Position numbers and translations under genes: made by a program | Part shown: in pieces, positions 46,107 to 55,190 of the stretch | Layout of the letters: each line of letters opens with the position of its first letter | Position numbering within the stretch: the stretch's first letter is position 1 | Source: Opitutaceae bacterium | Lineage (GTDB): Bacteria; Verrucomicrobiota; Verrucomicrobiia; Opitutales; Opitutaceae | Direction: 5' to 3' | Assembly: GCA_018402455.1 (NCBI GenBank) | Contig: JAGYIG010000003.1 | Coordinates: 1-64,000, forward strand | DNA: 64,000 nucleotides | The notes under the pieces: model-generated | The model's input: only the letters and a program-made list of their open reading frames with translations | Told to the model about the DNA's origin: nothing | The model's database searches: none

Positions 46107-46708
46107 TATTGGAAATCTTCTCCCAGTTTGCTGCGCAGGCTCTCGCGAGCCCGGGCTATGCGGCTTTTCACCGTGCCGATGGAAATTTGCAGGATATCTG
46201 CGATCTCCTCGTAGGTGAGGTTTTTGACGTTGCGCAGGATCAAAATTTCCCGGTGCTTCGGGCTCAGTTTTTCCATTCCGATCGCAATGCTGTCCACCAG
46301 TTCCTGGGTAACGGTGGCATCCTCGGGGGTTTCACTTTCGGTGACAAAAATTTCCGAAAGTGGGGTCTCGTTACCGTCTCCGACGGGTTGGTCGAAGGAC
46401 ACGGTCTTGTCCCGTTTTCGCCGCCACCAATACCAATACCGATTGCGGGCCAAATTGGTGGCTATCTGGTAAAGCCAGGTGGAAAAGGCTGAGTCTCCGC
46501 GGAAGTTTTCCAGGCCACGATGAGCTCGAATAAAGGCGTCTTGGGTGACCTCCTCGGCGTCCTGTTGGTTGCGCAGAAGTTGGTGTACCATGCCATAGAT
46601 CCGATCCCAGTAGCGGCTGACCATTTCCTCAAAGGCCGCCTGATCGCCGTTTTTGAAACGGAGAACCAGGGCACGGTCGAGGGCAACTTCTTGGGCTTTG
46701 GTAGTCAT
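46106..46708 (-). CDS. ECF RNA polymerase sigma factor
   Basis: A 200-residue sigma-70 family protein of the ECF class. Region 2 reads FEEMVSRYWDRIYGMVHQLL and DAEEVTQDAFIRAHRGLENF. Region 4 reads LSPKHREILILRNVKNLTYEEIA and ISIGTVKSRIARARESLR. The ATG at 46708 has a Shine-Dalgarno-like AAGG at good distance, whereas ATGs at 46723 and 46753 do not. With the membrane anti-sigma protein directly after it, this is a regulated stress or envelope response unit. Confidence 0.92.
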   Translation of the reverse strand: MTTKAQEVALDRALVLRFKNGDQAAFEEMVSRYWDRIYGMVHQLLRNQQDAEEVTQDAFIRAHRGLENFRGDSAFSTWLYQIATNLARNRYWYWWRRKRDKTVSFDQPVGDGNETPLSEIFVTESETPEDATVTQELVDSIAIGMEKLSPKHREILILRNVKNLTYEEIADILQISIGTVKSRIARARESLRSKLGEDFQ

Positions 46709-46864
46709 GGAACCTTCGGCCATTGGACGGGTGCTATCGACCTTTGTTCCCATGATGTGGCTTGATTTTTAACGGTTAAATTTCGCCCCCCCAGCGGGGT
46801 TTAAACCGTGATACCTTCGCTGATATTATTCATTTGTCAAAAACGGGCTTGCCTCTCGCGGATC

Positions 46865-46885
46865 GGCGTTCGTATTTCGAACGCC
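46865..46885. promoter_or_regulatory. Inverted repeat directly upstream of tRNA-Lys
   Basis: GGCGTTCG and CGAACGCC form 8-bp arms around TATTT, ending 12 bp before the tRNA. It overlaps a weak TTGCCT-N18-TATTTC promoter candidate (46849-46878), so it may be an operator or a pre-tRNA leader hairpin. Confidence 0.35.
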
Positions 46886-46897
46886 CCGCTGGGAAAT

Positions 46898-46973
46898 GGG
46901 TCGATAGCTCAATCGGTAGAGCAGTTGACTTTTAATCAATTGGTTCTGGGTTCGAGTCCCAGTCGGCCTACCA
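46898..46973 (+). tRNA. tRNA-Lys (anticodon TTT), CCA encoded
   Basis: A 76-nt cloverleaf: acceptor GGGTCGA pairs with TCGGCCT, the D-arm is AGCTCAATCGGTAGAGC, the anticodon loop is CTTTTAA with anticodon TTT, and the T-arm is CTGGGTTCGAGTCCCAG. The discriminator A is followed by an encoded CCA. Confidence 0.97.
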
Positions 46974-47025
46974 CCCACGGACAGCGGACCTCGCCGGTTG
47001 GGCCGGGAAAAGCAAGGGGTGGGAT

Positions 47026-47055
47026 TTGCGTTTTTTACCTCGCCGCTTGTAGTTA
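47026..47055 (+). promoter_or_regulatory. Possible sigma-70 promoter for the response regulator
   Basis: TTGCGT (47026-47031), an 18-bp gap and TAGTTA (47050-47055) lie about 55 bp before the response-regulator start. Matches to consensus are partial. Confidence 0.3.
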
Positions 47056-47111
47056 TCTTCCATCTACTTAAGGGGCTTACAAACCTCTTTCTCGTCCGTA
47101 ATTTTTCATTC

Positions 47112-47759
47112 ATGCACCGTCTGATCATCATCGAAGACCAAACTGCCATTCGCGAAATGTTGGTCGAGATTCTCAGGACCGAGCCGGACTACGTTCTGGT
47201 GGGGGAAAGTGGGGATGGGCAGAGCGCCCTGGCCCTGTGTCTGAAGGAAAAACCCGATCTTTTGGTGCTGGACGCCAAGCTGCCCGGGCTCAACGGCGTG
47301 GACCTCTTGCGGCGGGTGGTGCGACAGTTGCCGAAAGTCCGCGTGCTGGTCTTCTCCGGGTATGAAAACCCGGTGTTGGTGCGGGAGATGCTCGAGGCCG
47401 GTGCGCATGGGTTTGTCGAGAAGACGGCTGGGTTATTCGTCTTCAAGAAAGGGCTCGAGACTGTCGCCCGGGGCGGCACCTATTTCGGTCCTTCCGTAGC
47501 TGCTTTGATGCGCGACGTGGTCGCCAATCCCGCTGCTAGCCAGACCGCGGATTTTTTGACCGAACGTGAACGCGAGATCCTGCAATTGGTGGCGGAGAGC
47601 CACAGCACCAAGGAAATCGCCCTGAAGTTGGGCATCAGTGTGAAAACTGTCGACAATCACCGCACCAATTTGATGCGGAAATTGAATCTTCACGATGTGG
47701 CGAGCCTCACGCGTTACGCGTTGGACATCGGTTTGATTGAGTCCAAGACAACGAGCTGA
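47112..47759 (+). CDS. NarL/FixJ-family response regulator
   Basis: A 215-residue two-component regulator. Receiver: Asp8-9 acidic pair in IIIEDQ, phospho-acceptor Asp54 in LLVLDAKLPG, conserved Lys in FVEKTAG. DNA-binding: LTEREREILQLVAESHSTKE and LGISVKTVDNHRTNLMRKL, a LuxR-type helix-turn-helix. The start at 47112 restores the normal receiver N-terminus. No histidine kinase lies beside it. Its last 53 nt overlap the 3' end of the convergent cobalto/ferrochelatase gene. Confidence 0.93.
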   Translation: MHRLIIIEDQTAIREMLVEILRTEPDYVLVGESGDGQSALALCLKEKPDLLVLDAKLPGLNGVDLLRRVVRQLPKVRVLVFSGYENPVLVREMLEAGAHGFVEKTAGLFVFKKGLETVARGGTYFGPSVAALMRDVVANPAASQTADFLTEREREILQLVAESHSTKEIALKLGISVKTVDNHRTNLMRKLNLHDVASLTRYALDIGLIESKTTS

Positions 47760-48594
47760 CCGCCTCTTCGAGTCGTCGCGCCAGGAGCTGAAGAATTTCA
47801 TCCGACTCCCCAAGGGGAAGCGTTACGGCTACGCTTACCCCCGGAAATGCTTGGACGAACTCCGTGCAAATCGAAGCGATGTCTCCTCCGGCTCCCGCAT
47901 GGCGGCCGGGAAATATAAACTGTAACGCGACCACCACTTCCTGCTCGCCGGCGGAAGCGAGGTCTCGCAGGGCGCTCGCCAGCAGGGGTTCGTTAAAGGC
48001 GTAAGCTTCACCGTCCCGCCGTTCCATCGATGCGACCGCCACCCTGCCCTCATGGGACTGCCGCATCGCCGCCAGCGCCGCCCCCACCCGATTGCGCACG
48101 GCGGTGACGGCGGGGAGCGGACTGCCATGATCGGTAACAATCACGGCCGGGTGGCGAAATCCGTTTTCCTCCGCCGCGACGCTGACCGCCCGATCAAGGG
48201 CGGTCGCAATCACCGCGGCGGAATCGTCGACCTCCGACTCAAGACATGCCGCCAAGTGCAACGGACATTCGGGGTGGCGTATTTGCAGCTCCCGCAAACG
48301 AGGCGGCAGATAATCCCGCATGGCCCCGCTGGGACCAAAAAAAAGCGGTAATAGGATGGCGCAATGGCCACCCTCGCGGGCAAAGTCTGCCAACGCCGGC
48401 TCCAATAGTTGAGCGGGTTCGCCCCCCAGCTCTGCGGGCTCGACGCGATCGGAATGCAGCAGGGAATGAGCCCGCACCGGGAGACCGGTTTTCGCGGCCA
48501 ACCGCGCGGCGACCCGTCGCAGCGCCAACGTCGAGTCGGGTCGATAGGATCCATTGTCGAATAAAAAGCAGGTCGGCGTGGTTAAGTTGTTCAC
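47707..48594 (-). CDS. CbiX-type sirohydrochlorin chelatase
   Basis: A 295-residue two-domain CbiX/SirB-like protein, start GTG at 48594 (NNLTTPTCFLFDNGSYRPD). The second half has VIVTDHGSPLPAVTAVRNRVG, a CbiX-type metal-binding strand with Asp-His-Gly, and the first half carries a matching LFDNGSYRPDS without the His. FFGPSGAMRDYLPPRL and LQFIFPGRHAGAGGDI are further family-like segments. It inserts Co or Fe into sirohydrochlorin; with CobA-HemD at 2.2 kb it would serve siroheme. Its 3' end overlaps the response regulator by 53 nt in antisense. Confidence 0.78.
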   Translation of the reverse strand: MNNLTTPTCFLFDNGSYRPDSTLALRRVAARLAAKTGLPVRAHSLLHSDRVEPAELGGEPAQLLEPALADFAREGGHCAILLPLFFGPSGAMRDYLPPRLRELQIRHPECPLHLAACLESEVDDSAAVIATALDRAVSVAAEENGFRHPAVIVTDHGSPLPAVTAVRNRVGAALAAMRQSHEGRVAVASMERRDGEAYAFNEPLLASALRDLASAGEQEVVVALQFIFPGRHAGAGGDIASICTEFVQAFPGVSVAVTLPLGESDEILQLLARRLEEAVSSLSWTQSNRCPTRNA

Positions 48595-48610
48595 GCTGCC
48601 GTTAAATAAC

Positions 48611-48639
48611 TTGCGGCGGGAAAATCCATCCCCGATAAA
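48611..48639 (+). promoter_or_regulatory. Candidate sigma-70 promoter for the Pal gene
   Basis: TTGCGG (48611-48616), a 17-bp spacer and GATAAA (48634-48639) lie 28 bp upstream of the pal ATG. Spacing and both boxes are close to consensus. Confidence 0.45.
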
Positions 48640-48666
48640 AACCAAAGCCCTTTTTACTGATCTCCC

Positions 48667-49245
48667 ATGAGCAAATTTGCCAAGACACTCGTCCTCGCCC
48701 TCTCTGTTGCCACCCTTCTGTTCACCGGCTGCTCCAAAAAGCCGATCCGGCCCGATCCCAGCCAGACCGCGATGGGCCCCGGTGGCGCGGGTTACACGGA
48801 TCAAAGCATGCTGAACCCGACGGGCGTCGACACCTACGATCCCCTGTTTGCCGATGGTCTGTCCGGATTGGAGTCCCGCTCCGGCGTGATCGAGACCGAG
48901 GACATGATCCGCGGATTGCTCGAACCGGTGTACTTCGAGTTCGACAAGTCCGGCATCAATGCCTCCGAACGGGTCAAGCTCGATGCGGCCATCATGTATC
49001 TCGACGCCAACCCGAACCACAGTCTGCTGTTGGAGGGTCATTGTGACTGGCGCGGAACCGGCGACTACAACCTGGGCTTGGGCGATCGCCGGGCCGGGGC
49101 CGCCCGCGAATACCTTGAGACCGCCGGAGTCTCCCCTGCTCGGATCGAGACCTCTTCCAAAGGGGATCTCGAAGCCACCGAGAATGGGGATGATGCTCAA
49201 ATGGCGCGAGACCGTCGCGTCGAGCTCGTGATCCTCAAACTCTAA
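48667..49245 (+). CDS. pal: Peptidoglycan-associated lipoprotein (OmpA-like C-terminus)
   Basis: A 192-residue outer-membrane lipoprotein. The signal ends in a lipobox LFTGC with Cys22. Residues 78-190 are an OmpA-type peptidoglycan-binding domain: PVYFEFDKSGINASERVKL, LLLEGHCDWRGTGDYNLGLG, RRAGAAREYL and RDRRVELVI. Pal ties the outer membrane to peptidoglycan and partners with the Tol system. The rest of tol is not in the window. A strong terminator follows its stop by 21 bp. Confidence 0.93.
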   Translation: MSKFAKTLVLALSVATLLFTGCSKKPIRPDPSQTAMGPGGAGYTDQSMLNPTGVDTYDPLFADGLSGLESRSGVIETEDMIRGLLEPVYFEFDKSGINASERVKLDAAIMYLDANPNHSLLLEGHCDWRGTGDYNLGLGDRRAGAAREYLETAGVSPARIETSSKGDLEATENGDDAQMARDRRVELVILKL

Positions 49246-49265
49246 AGCAGCTCCCTTTCGCCGAT

Positions 49266-49300
49266 AGAGCCGACCGCATGACGGTCGGCTCTTTGTGTTT
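49266..49300 (+). terminator. Strong intrinsic terminator after pal
   Basis: AGAGCCGACCG and CGGTCGGCTCT form a perfect 11-bp stem with loop CATGA, followed by a TTGTGTTT tract. It ends pal transcription before the convergent peptidase gene. Confidence 0.85.
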
Positions 49301-49319
49301 GAGGAAACAGGCCGCCGGA

Positions 49320-50693
49320 TCAGCACCCCGCCAGGGATCGGAGCACCTGTTCACTCACCCGCATGCCGCGCTCCATCACGCGGAGGTCGAAGCTTTCATT
49401 CGGGGCGTGGAGATTGTCCTCGGGCAGAAAGAGTCCGAACATGACCGAGTCGAGTCCGAGCGTCTGCTTGATTTGCGCGATAATCGGCACACTGCCGCCT
49501 TCGCGGAGGTAAAGCGGAGGGTTGCCGAATACGTCGCCAATTGCCTGATCTGCCGCGCGAAAGGCGGCAGCTAGGACGGGGCTTTGATTAGGCGGGGTGT
49601 TGGCGCGGTCGGGTGGCACGACCACATAGGGCTGCCCGTCGTGATCGTCGTGAATTTTGAAATTCACATCCGCCGGCATGCGTTTCCGGATCGTTTGGTA
49701 GAGGAGTTGGCGAATTTTGACCGGGTCTTGATTGGCGACCAAGCGACAACTGATTTTCACAAATGCCCGGCTGGGGATGACGGTTTTAGAACCGGCTCCC
49801 TGATACCCCCCGCCGATACCGTTGAACTCCAACGTCGGCATGAAGCGAATGGCTTCCAAGGGACTGAAACCCTGCGGGGTGTAGAAGGCGGGAACACCTA
49901 AGAACTTCTGGTAGGCGGCATCATCGCCCCCGAGTTTTTTCAATTCGGTTTTTTCCCACTCCTCCACCTCCAGCACATCATCGTAAAATCCGGGAATGTT
50001 CACCCGCCCGTCCGGTCCGTGCAGCGAAGCGCACAATTCGCTCAGGGCTTGAATCGGATTGCGCAACACCCCGCCATGGAGTCCGGAGTGCAGATCCGAT
50101 TTGGCCGTGGTGACTTCCACTTCGCAGAGCACGAGGCCGCGTAGTCCGCACGTGATGACGACCTGATCGGGTGAGGGGATTCCGGTGTCGGACAGAAAAA
50201 CGAAATCCGCGGCCTGCAGGCGCTCGCGGTAGTCGGCCAAAAACCGGGGGAAGCTCGGACTCCCCATTTCCTCCTCCCCTTCGAGCATGAAGGTGATTCG
50301 CAGCGGCAGATCGGGCTCCTGTTCGAGGAGGCGTCCCACCGCGGCGATGTGCGTCATCAGGGGACCCTTGTTATCCGCGGTGCCCCGGCCATAGATGCGA
50401 TCACCCCGGACTTCGGGGGCGAAGGCGGGTGACTCCCACAGTTCGAGCGGATCAGCCGGTTGCACATCGTAGTGCCCGTAGATGATCACGTGGGGCCAAG
50501 AGGCATCCGTCCCCCGGGAGGCCAGAACGATCGGGTGCAGCTTGGTTTTTACCACTTCCACTTCAAATCCGATACTGGCGAGCAAATCGGAAACGAAGGT
50601 TTGGGCGTCCCTCATACCCGCGGCGAAGGCCGGGTCGGTGGACACACTGGCATGACTGACAAACTCCTTCAGCTTTTCAACGGGATCAAACAT
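49320..50693 (-). CDS. M20-family dipeptidase
   Basis: A 457-residue zinc peptidase of the M20/M25 type (CNDP/ArgE relatives). The metal site is spread over VIIYGHYDVQPADP, GRGTADNKGP, MLEGEEEMGSPSF and FLSDTGI. The C-terminal REGGSVPIIAQI and the closing DNLHAPNESFD provide further ligands. It hydrolyses dipeptides or acylated amino acids in the cytoplasm; the exact substrate is not readable. Convergent with pal, separated by the terminator. Confidence 0.92.
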   Translation of the reverse strand: MFDPVEKLKEFVSHASVSTDPAFAAGMRDAQTFVSDLLASIGFEVEVVKTKLHPIVLASRGTDASWPHVIIYGHYDVQPADPLELWESPAFAPEVRGDRIYGRGTADNKGPLMTHIAAVGRLLEQEPDLPLRITFMLEGEEEMGSPSFPRFLADYRERLQAADFVFLSDTGIPSPDQVVITCGLRGLVLCEVEVTTAKSDLHSGLHGGVLRNPIQALSELCASLHGPDGRVNIPGFYDDVLEVEEWEKTELKKLGGDDAAYQKFLGVPAFYTPQGFSPLEAIRFMPTLEFNGIGGGYQGAGSKTVIPSRAFVKISCRLVANQDPVKIRQLLYQTIRKRMPADVNFKIHDDHDGQPYVVVPPDRANTPPNQSPVLAAAFRAADQAIGDVFGNPPLYLREGGSVPIIAQIKQTLGLDSVMFGLFLPEDNLHAPNESFDLRVMERGMRVSEQVLRSLAGC

Positions 50694-50750
50694 GTCCCGA
50701 AGCTAGAGTCGCCCGGTCTCCACCGCTAGCCGGAAGACGCAAATCCGCGG

Positions 50751-51617
50751 CTATTTATTGCCGGGATCGGCGCCAATCTCCCGATCCATGATCGGCTCCA
50801 TTTCCAACGCCTCAAACTTCGCCTTGGCCTCGCGGTAGAGGGGCAGCAATGCCGGCGCGAGTTCCTGCAGCCGGGCAATCCGATTGTCCGGCGAAGGGTG
50901 GGTGGACAAAAACTCCGGAGGACGTCCCCCCTCCCCGCTGGCGGCTTTCATCTTCTGCCAGAAGGTCGCCGCCGCCCGGGGATCATACCCGGCCCCGGCG
51001 GCGAAGCGGAGGCCGATCACATCTGCCTCGGTCTCATGCAATCGGGAGAACGGCAGCATCACCCCCACTTGGGTGCCCGCGCCCAACAGCGTCCGCGCCA
51101 CCCAGCGATCGGAGGAAGCCATGTCCTCCGACTCCATGTAAACCTCGGCCCCCAATGCCACGGCTCCCGCCATCATCTGCTGGGTGACCCGTTCCCCCGA
51201 GTGGCGGGAGGTCACGTGCGCAATTTCGTGGCCGATCACGGCGGCCAATTCATCGTCACTTTCGACCAGCTCGAGCAGCCCGGTGTAAACCCCCACTTTT
51301 CCCCCGGGCAAGGCGAAGGCGTTAAGCTGTTCCGATTCGAACACCACAAATTCCCACTCGGCGTGCGGCAATTCCCGACCCACCGAGGCCGCGATGCGAC
51401 GCCCCACCCGATTAACCTGATCGATCGCCATTTTGTTGGTGGAGATCGGCTCTTCCTGCTTGATCTGGGAAAACGCACTCAGGCCCATCGCGGTCTCCTG
51501 CTCGGCGCTGATCAACAACAATTGGGAGCGGCCGGTTTCAGGGACGGTGGTGCACCCCGACCAGCCGCACGCCAGCAGCGCGATGAGTGATACGATCCCG
51601 GTTGGACGAATGGTCAT
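50751..51617 (-). CDS. M48-family metalloprotease lipoprotein
   Basis: A 288-residue exported protease. The start at 51617 gives a signal ending at the lipobox WSGC, Cys22. The zinc motif is [18 protein letters not shown] (HExxH) with the third ligand Glu in [28 protein letters not shown] is the M48 C-terminal signature. Family members such as LoiP/BepA act in the periplasm on misassembled outer-membrane proteins. It is directly downstream of purH (48 bp), same strand. Confidence 0.92.
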   Translation of the reverse strand: MTIRPTGIVSLIALLACGWSGCTTVPETGRSQLLLISAEQETAMGLSAFSQIKQEEPISTNKMAIDQVNRVGRRIAASVGRELPHAEWEFVVFESEQLNAFALPGGKVGVYTGLLELVESDDELAAVIGHEIAHVTSRHSGERVTQQMMAGAVALGAEVYMESEDMASSDRWVARTLLGAGTQVGVMLPFSRLHETEADVIGLRFAAGAGYDPRAAATFWQKMKAASGEGGRPPEFLSTHPSPDNRIARLQELAPALLPLYREAKAKFEALEMEPIMDREIGADPGNK

Positions 51618-51665
51618 GGCGATCATTGAGGGGGTTTTAAGGGCCGAGGCAAACCCGCCCTTCAC

Positions 51666-53213
51666 TCAGTGTTTGAAGTGTCGGATCCCGGTAAAGACCA
51701 TCGCCATGTCGCGGGCGTCGGCGGCCGCAATGACCTCCTCGTCGCGCACGGATCCCCCCGGCTGGATCGCTCCGGTGGCGCCGGCATCAGCTGCGGCCAT
51801 CAGGCCATCGGCGAAGGGAAACAAGGCTTCGCTGGCTACCACCGAACCGGTCAAATCGAGCCCGGCTGCGCCGGCTTTCCACACCGCGATACGGGAGCTG
51901 TCGACCCGGGCCATTTGACCGGCACCCACCCCCAGGGTCCGCTCCCCGGAACAGTAGACGATGGCGTTGGATTTGACGTGTTTGCAAATTTTCCAGCCAA
52001 ACATCATTGCCGCCCACTCCACCGGCGTGGGTTGCCGTTTGGTGACCACCTTGAAGTCCCCCACTTTACCCAAGGTTTTGTCGCGATCCTGCAGCAAAAC
52101 GCCCCCGATCACGGAACGCACCTCTTGCAAGGACGAGGCACCCAGGCCCTCCCGGGCCACCATGAGCCGCAGGTTTTTCTTTTTCCCGAGGATAGCCAGC
52201 GCCTCGTCGCTGAAACGTGGCGCGATGATGACCTCGGTGAAAATGCCCTTGATCGTTTCGGCGAGCGCCGGGCCCAGGGTTTGGTTGACGATGATGATTC
52301 CACCAAATGGCGCCTGGCGATCCGTGGCGAAAGCGGCATCCCAGGCCTCTTCCAATGTATCCGCGCTGGCGACACCGCAGGGATTGGTGTGCTTAAGAAT
52401 GGCAACCGTCGGCCGCTCAAACTCACCAATCAGGTAGGTGGCGGAAGTGATGTCCAAGATGTTGTTGTAGCTCAGGGCCTTGCCCTGCAGCTGTTCAAAA
52501 TGGTCGTGGAAGGTCCCATAGAGGGCGGCCTTTTGGTGCGGATTTTCACCATACCGCAGATCCTGAGCCTTCGGCAGATCGAGGACAAAATCGGCCGGAA
52601 AACCGCCGAGGGACTCCAGATCCGGCCCGGTGGCCTGAGCTTCGAGATAATGGGCGATGGCAGCGTCGTAGCTGGCCGTGCGTTGGAAGACCTTCAGAGC
52701 CAATTGCCGTCGCAGCTCGCGCATCGCGGTATCATCCCCCATCGCGGCCAAAACCACCCCGTAGTCGGCCGGGTCACAGACCACGGTCACGGCTTCGTGA
52801 TTTTTCGCCGCGCTGCGCAACATCGAGGGTCCGCCGATATCGATGTTTTCGATGGCTTCCTCGCGGCTGACCATCGGCTTCGCCACCGTCTCCTCAAAGG
52901 GGTAAAGGTTGACGACCACCAAATCGATCAGGTCGATTCCGTGCTCCTTCGCGGCTGCGAGGTGCTCAGATTTGTCCCGCCGACACAGCAGTCCCCCATG
53001 CACCTTGGGATGAAGCGTTTTCACCCGGCCTTCCATCATTTCGGGAAATCCGGTGTGTTCGCTCACTTCAGTCACAGCCAATCCGGCCTCGGCCAGTAAG
53101 CGAGCGGTGCCGCCCGTCGATAACAGGCGATAACCGTGCAGATTGACCAGCGAGGTGGCAAACTCCACCAAGCCGCTTTTGTCGCTAACCGAAAGAAGAG
53201 CCAGTTTTTCCAT
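51666..53213 (-). CDS. purH: Bifunctional AICAR formyltransferase / IMP cyclohydrolase
   Basis: A 515-residue enzyme catalysing the last two steps of IMP synthesis. The N-terminal IMP cyclohydrolase domain has [38 protein letters not shown] and NLYPFEETV. The C-terminal AICAR transformylase domain has [37 protein letters not shown] and KSNAIVYC. The ATG at 53213 restores the normal N-terminus; a long upstream extension in frame is unrelated. Divergent from apaG. Confidence 0.96.
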   Translation of the reverse strand: MEKLALLSVSDKSGLVEFATSLVNLHGYRLLSTGGTARLLAEAGLAVTEVSEHTGFPEMMEGRVKTLHPKVHGGLLCRRDKSEHLAAAKEHGIDLIDLVVVNLYPFEETVAKPMVSREEAIENIDIGGPSMLRSAAKNHEAVTVVCDPADYGVVLAAMGDDTAMRELRRQLALKVFQRTASYDAAIAHYLEAQATGPDLESLGGFPADFVLDLPKAQDLRYGENPHQKAALYGTFHDHFEQLQGKALSYNNILDITSATYLIGEFERPTVAILKHTNPCGVASADTLEEAWDAAFATDRQAPFGGIIIVNQTLGPALAETIKGIFTEVIIAPRFSDEALAILGKKKNLRLMVAREGLGASSLQEVRSVIGGVLLQDRDKTLGKVGDFKVVTKRQPTPVEWAAMMFGWKICKHVKSNAIVYCSGERTLGVGAGQMARVDSSRIAVWKAGAAGLDLTGSVVASEALFPFADGLMAAADAGATGAIQPGGSVRDEEVIAAADARDMAMVFTGIRHFKH

Positions 53214-53336
53214 CTCCCTGACTTTGTGCGGAGGAGCAAAATAGGAGGCAAGAGCGGACTCCGTTGCCGGGGGCCGACTCGCGAATTTACTCGGTTCGCC
53301 GGTTGCAACCATCGCCAGGGGCGCTCCTGTTGCCGA

Positions 53337-53738
53337 GTGGCAGTGTCCAACTCCAAAACGATTCCCGGCCTGAATGCACGTTTGGATCGCCTGGTTTACC
53401 ATCGCGGTGGTTCCAGCCTGCCCTTGGACAAGCCCCACGCTTTTGTCTATTTCATCACGATCGAGAATGCGTCCGATCAAACGGTGAAATTGCTGGGCCG
53501 GAAGTGGGTCATCGAACAGGCCGATGGCCAGCGTCAGGTCATCGAAGGGGACAAGATCGTGGGAGAAATCCCGCGACTGGCACCGGGCGAGTCCTTCTCC
53601 TACAACAGCTACCATGTCACCGGCACCAACGCCCGAGTGGTGGGCAGCTTTCACGGGACGGATGAATCCGGTGAACGCATCCACGTGGTGCTCTCCCCCT
53701 TCGAGATGATCATCCCGGCCGGGGATACACCGGCTTGA
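53337..53738 (+). CDS. apaG: ApaG-domain protein
   Basis: A protein of about 133 residues with an ApaG fold (fibronectin-like beta sandwich). HAFVYFITIENASDQTVKLL, GRKWVIEQADG and LAPGESFSYNSYHV followed by VVGSFHG are family features. The role of ApaG is not settled; it is linked to Mg/Co tolerance in enterobacteria. The start is probably GTG 53337 or GTG 53343 because homology begins only after these positions and no ATG is suitably placed. Confidence 0.85.
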   Translation: MAVSNSKTIPGLNARLDRLVYHRGGSSLPLDKPHAFVYFITIENASDQTVKLLGRKWVIEQADGQRQVIEGDKIVGEIPRLAPGESFSYNSYHVTGTNARVVGSFHGTDESGERIHVVLSPFEMIIPAGDTPA

Positions 53739-53796
53739 GGGGGCAAAGTTGGTCTTGCTCCGCGGCGACCGATGTCGCTCGCTCAGCCCTTACCTG

Positions 53797-55161
53797 ATGC
53801 AATTGATCGACCTCAACCGCGAAGGCGGTATCGGCGCCAACGCGCTATTCGTTCAAATCGGTGGTGTTAACCTGCTGATTGATTGTGGTTTACATCCTAA
53901 AATGATCGGCCGGGCCGCCTTGCCGGACTACGGCAAGGTCCGCCATGAGCGGGTGGACCTGATTCTGATCACGCATTGCCACCTCGACCACATTGGCAGC
54001 CTGCCCGTCGCGATGCGGCATTGGCCCAATGCTCCGGTGATGATGTCCACCTCCAGTCGGCTTATCATCGAGCGGATGCTGCACAACTCGTCCAATGTGA
54101 TGGTGAAGCAAAAGGCCGACCGGGATATTCCCGAATACCCCCTTTTCACTCACGAGGAGATCGACCGTTGTGCGCAACGCATGATCGGGGTGCCATTTGG
54201 CCTGACGAAGACCATCACCGGACTGCGGGCCTCCGAGGAAATCGAACTCATGCTCCACCCCGCGGGTCACGTGGTGGGAGCCGCCGCCGTGGAAATTCGC
54301 CACAAACACCGCGGCATCTTTTTCACCGGTGACGTGCTCTTCGACGACCTCCGCACCCTGCCGGGCGCTCGTTTTCCCCAGGGGCACTTCGACACCATCG
54401 TGACCGAAACCACCCGGGGCCTCACCGAGCGACCGGTGGGCAAAACCCGGGCCGATGAGGTCAGTCGGTTGGTCAAATCCATCAACGACACCATCGAACG
54501 CGGAGGTTCGTTTCTCCTGCCCGTGTTTGCCCTCGGGCGTATGCAGGAGGTGCTCACCATTCTGCACGATGCGCGGAGGTTTGGTCAGCTGGTCGAATGT
54601 CCGATCATCGGCTCCGGGCTGGGACTGGACCTGTGCAACTATTTCGACGAAATTCGCCGCAAGACCCAGCACGTGCGCTTCAATCGTTCGATTCTCAAGG
54701 AGCTGGGGCTTAAGTCCTTGCCGAGAAAGGTGGCTCCGGGGAAGGACGCGGAGCGCAACGGTCTGTTTATTGTCAGTTCGGGCATGCTGGTCGAAAACAC
54801 TCCCAGCTATGCCCTCGCCTCCGGCCTGTTGGGCCACCACCGCAACACGATCGGATTCGTGGGCCACTGCGATCCGGACACCCCTGGCGGCAAGCTGCAG
54901 ATGACCAAACCAGGGGAAGATTTTTTATTCGAAACCGTTCATGTGCGATCGCGGGTCAAAGCGCGAATTGAGCGGTTTGAACTGAGTGGTCACGCCGAGC
55001 GAGAGGAGCTACTGGAATTCGCTTTGCAGGCCGACCCGCGGGCCATCGTGCTCACGCACGGCGATCCCGAAGCCCGACAGTGGTTTGCCCGCGAGATCGA
55101 AACGCGGGCCAGCGCCATCAAGGTCCTCGACCCCACCCCCGGCCAAAGCTATCAAGTCTGA
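53797..55161 (+). CDS. Metallo-beta-lactamase/beta-CASP family nuclease
   Basis: A 454-residue MBL-fold hydrolase with a beta-CASP insertion and an RMMBL tail, the layout of RNA-processing nucleases such as archaeal/bacterial CPSF73-like proteins. Zinc motif: LILITHCHLDHIG (HxHxDH), further His in LHPAGHVVGAA, Asp in FFTGDVLFDD, and the tail motifs SGHAEREELLEF and VLTHGDPEA. It probably processes RNA in the cytoplasm. The ATG at 53797 gives the family-like IDLNREGGIGANALF. Directly after apaG, same strand. Confidence 0.9.
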   Translation: MQLIDLNREGGIGANALFVQIGGVNLLIDCGLHPKMIGRAALPDYGKVRHERVDLILITHCHLDHIGSLPVAMRHWPNAPVMMSTSSRLIIERMLHNSSNVMVKQKADRDIPEYPLFTHEEIDRCAQRMIGVPFGLTKTITGLRASEEIELMLHPAGHVVGAAAVEIRHKHRGIFFTGDVLFDDLRTLPGARFPQGHFDTIVTETTRGLTERPVGKTRADEVSRLVKSINDTIERGGSFLLPVFALGRMQEVLTILHDARRFGQLVECPIIGSGLGLDLCNYFDEIRRKTQHVRFNRSILKELGLKSLPRKVAPGKDAERNGLFIVSSGMLVENTPSYALASGLLGHHRNTIGFVGHCDPDTPGGKLQMTKPGEDFLFETVHVRSRVKARIERFELSGHAEREELLEFALQADPRAIVLTHGDPEARQWFAREIETRASAIKVLDPTPGQSYQV

Positions 55162-55190
55162 CCTCGCGGGCGGGGCGCCCGGCCCTTCCC

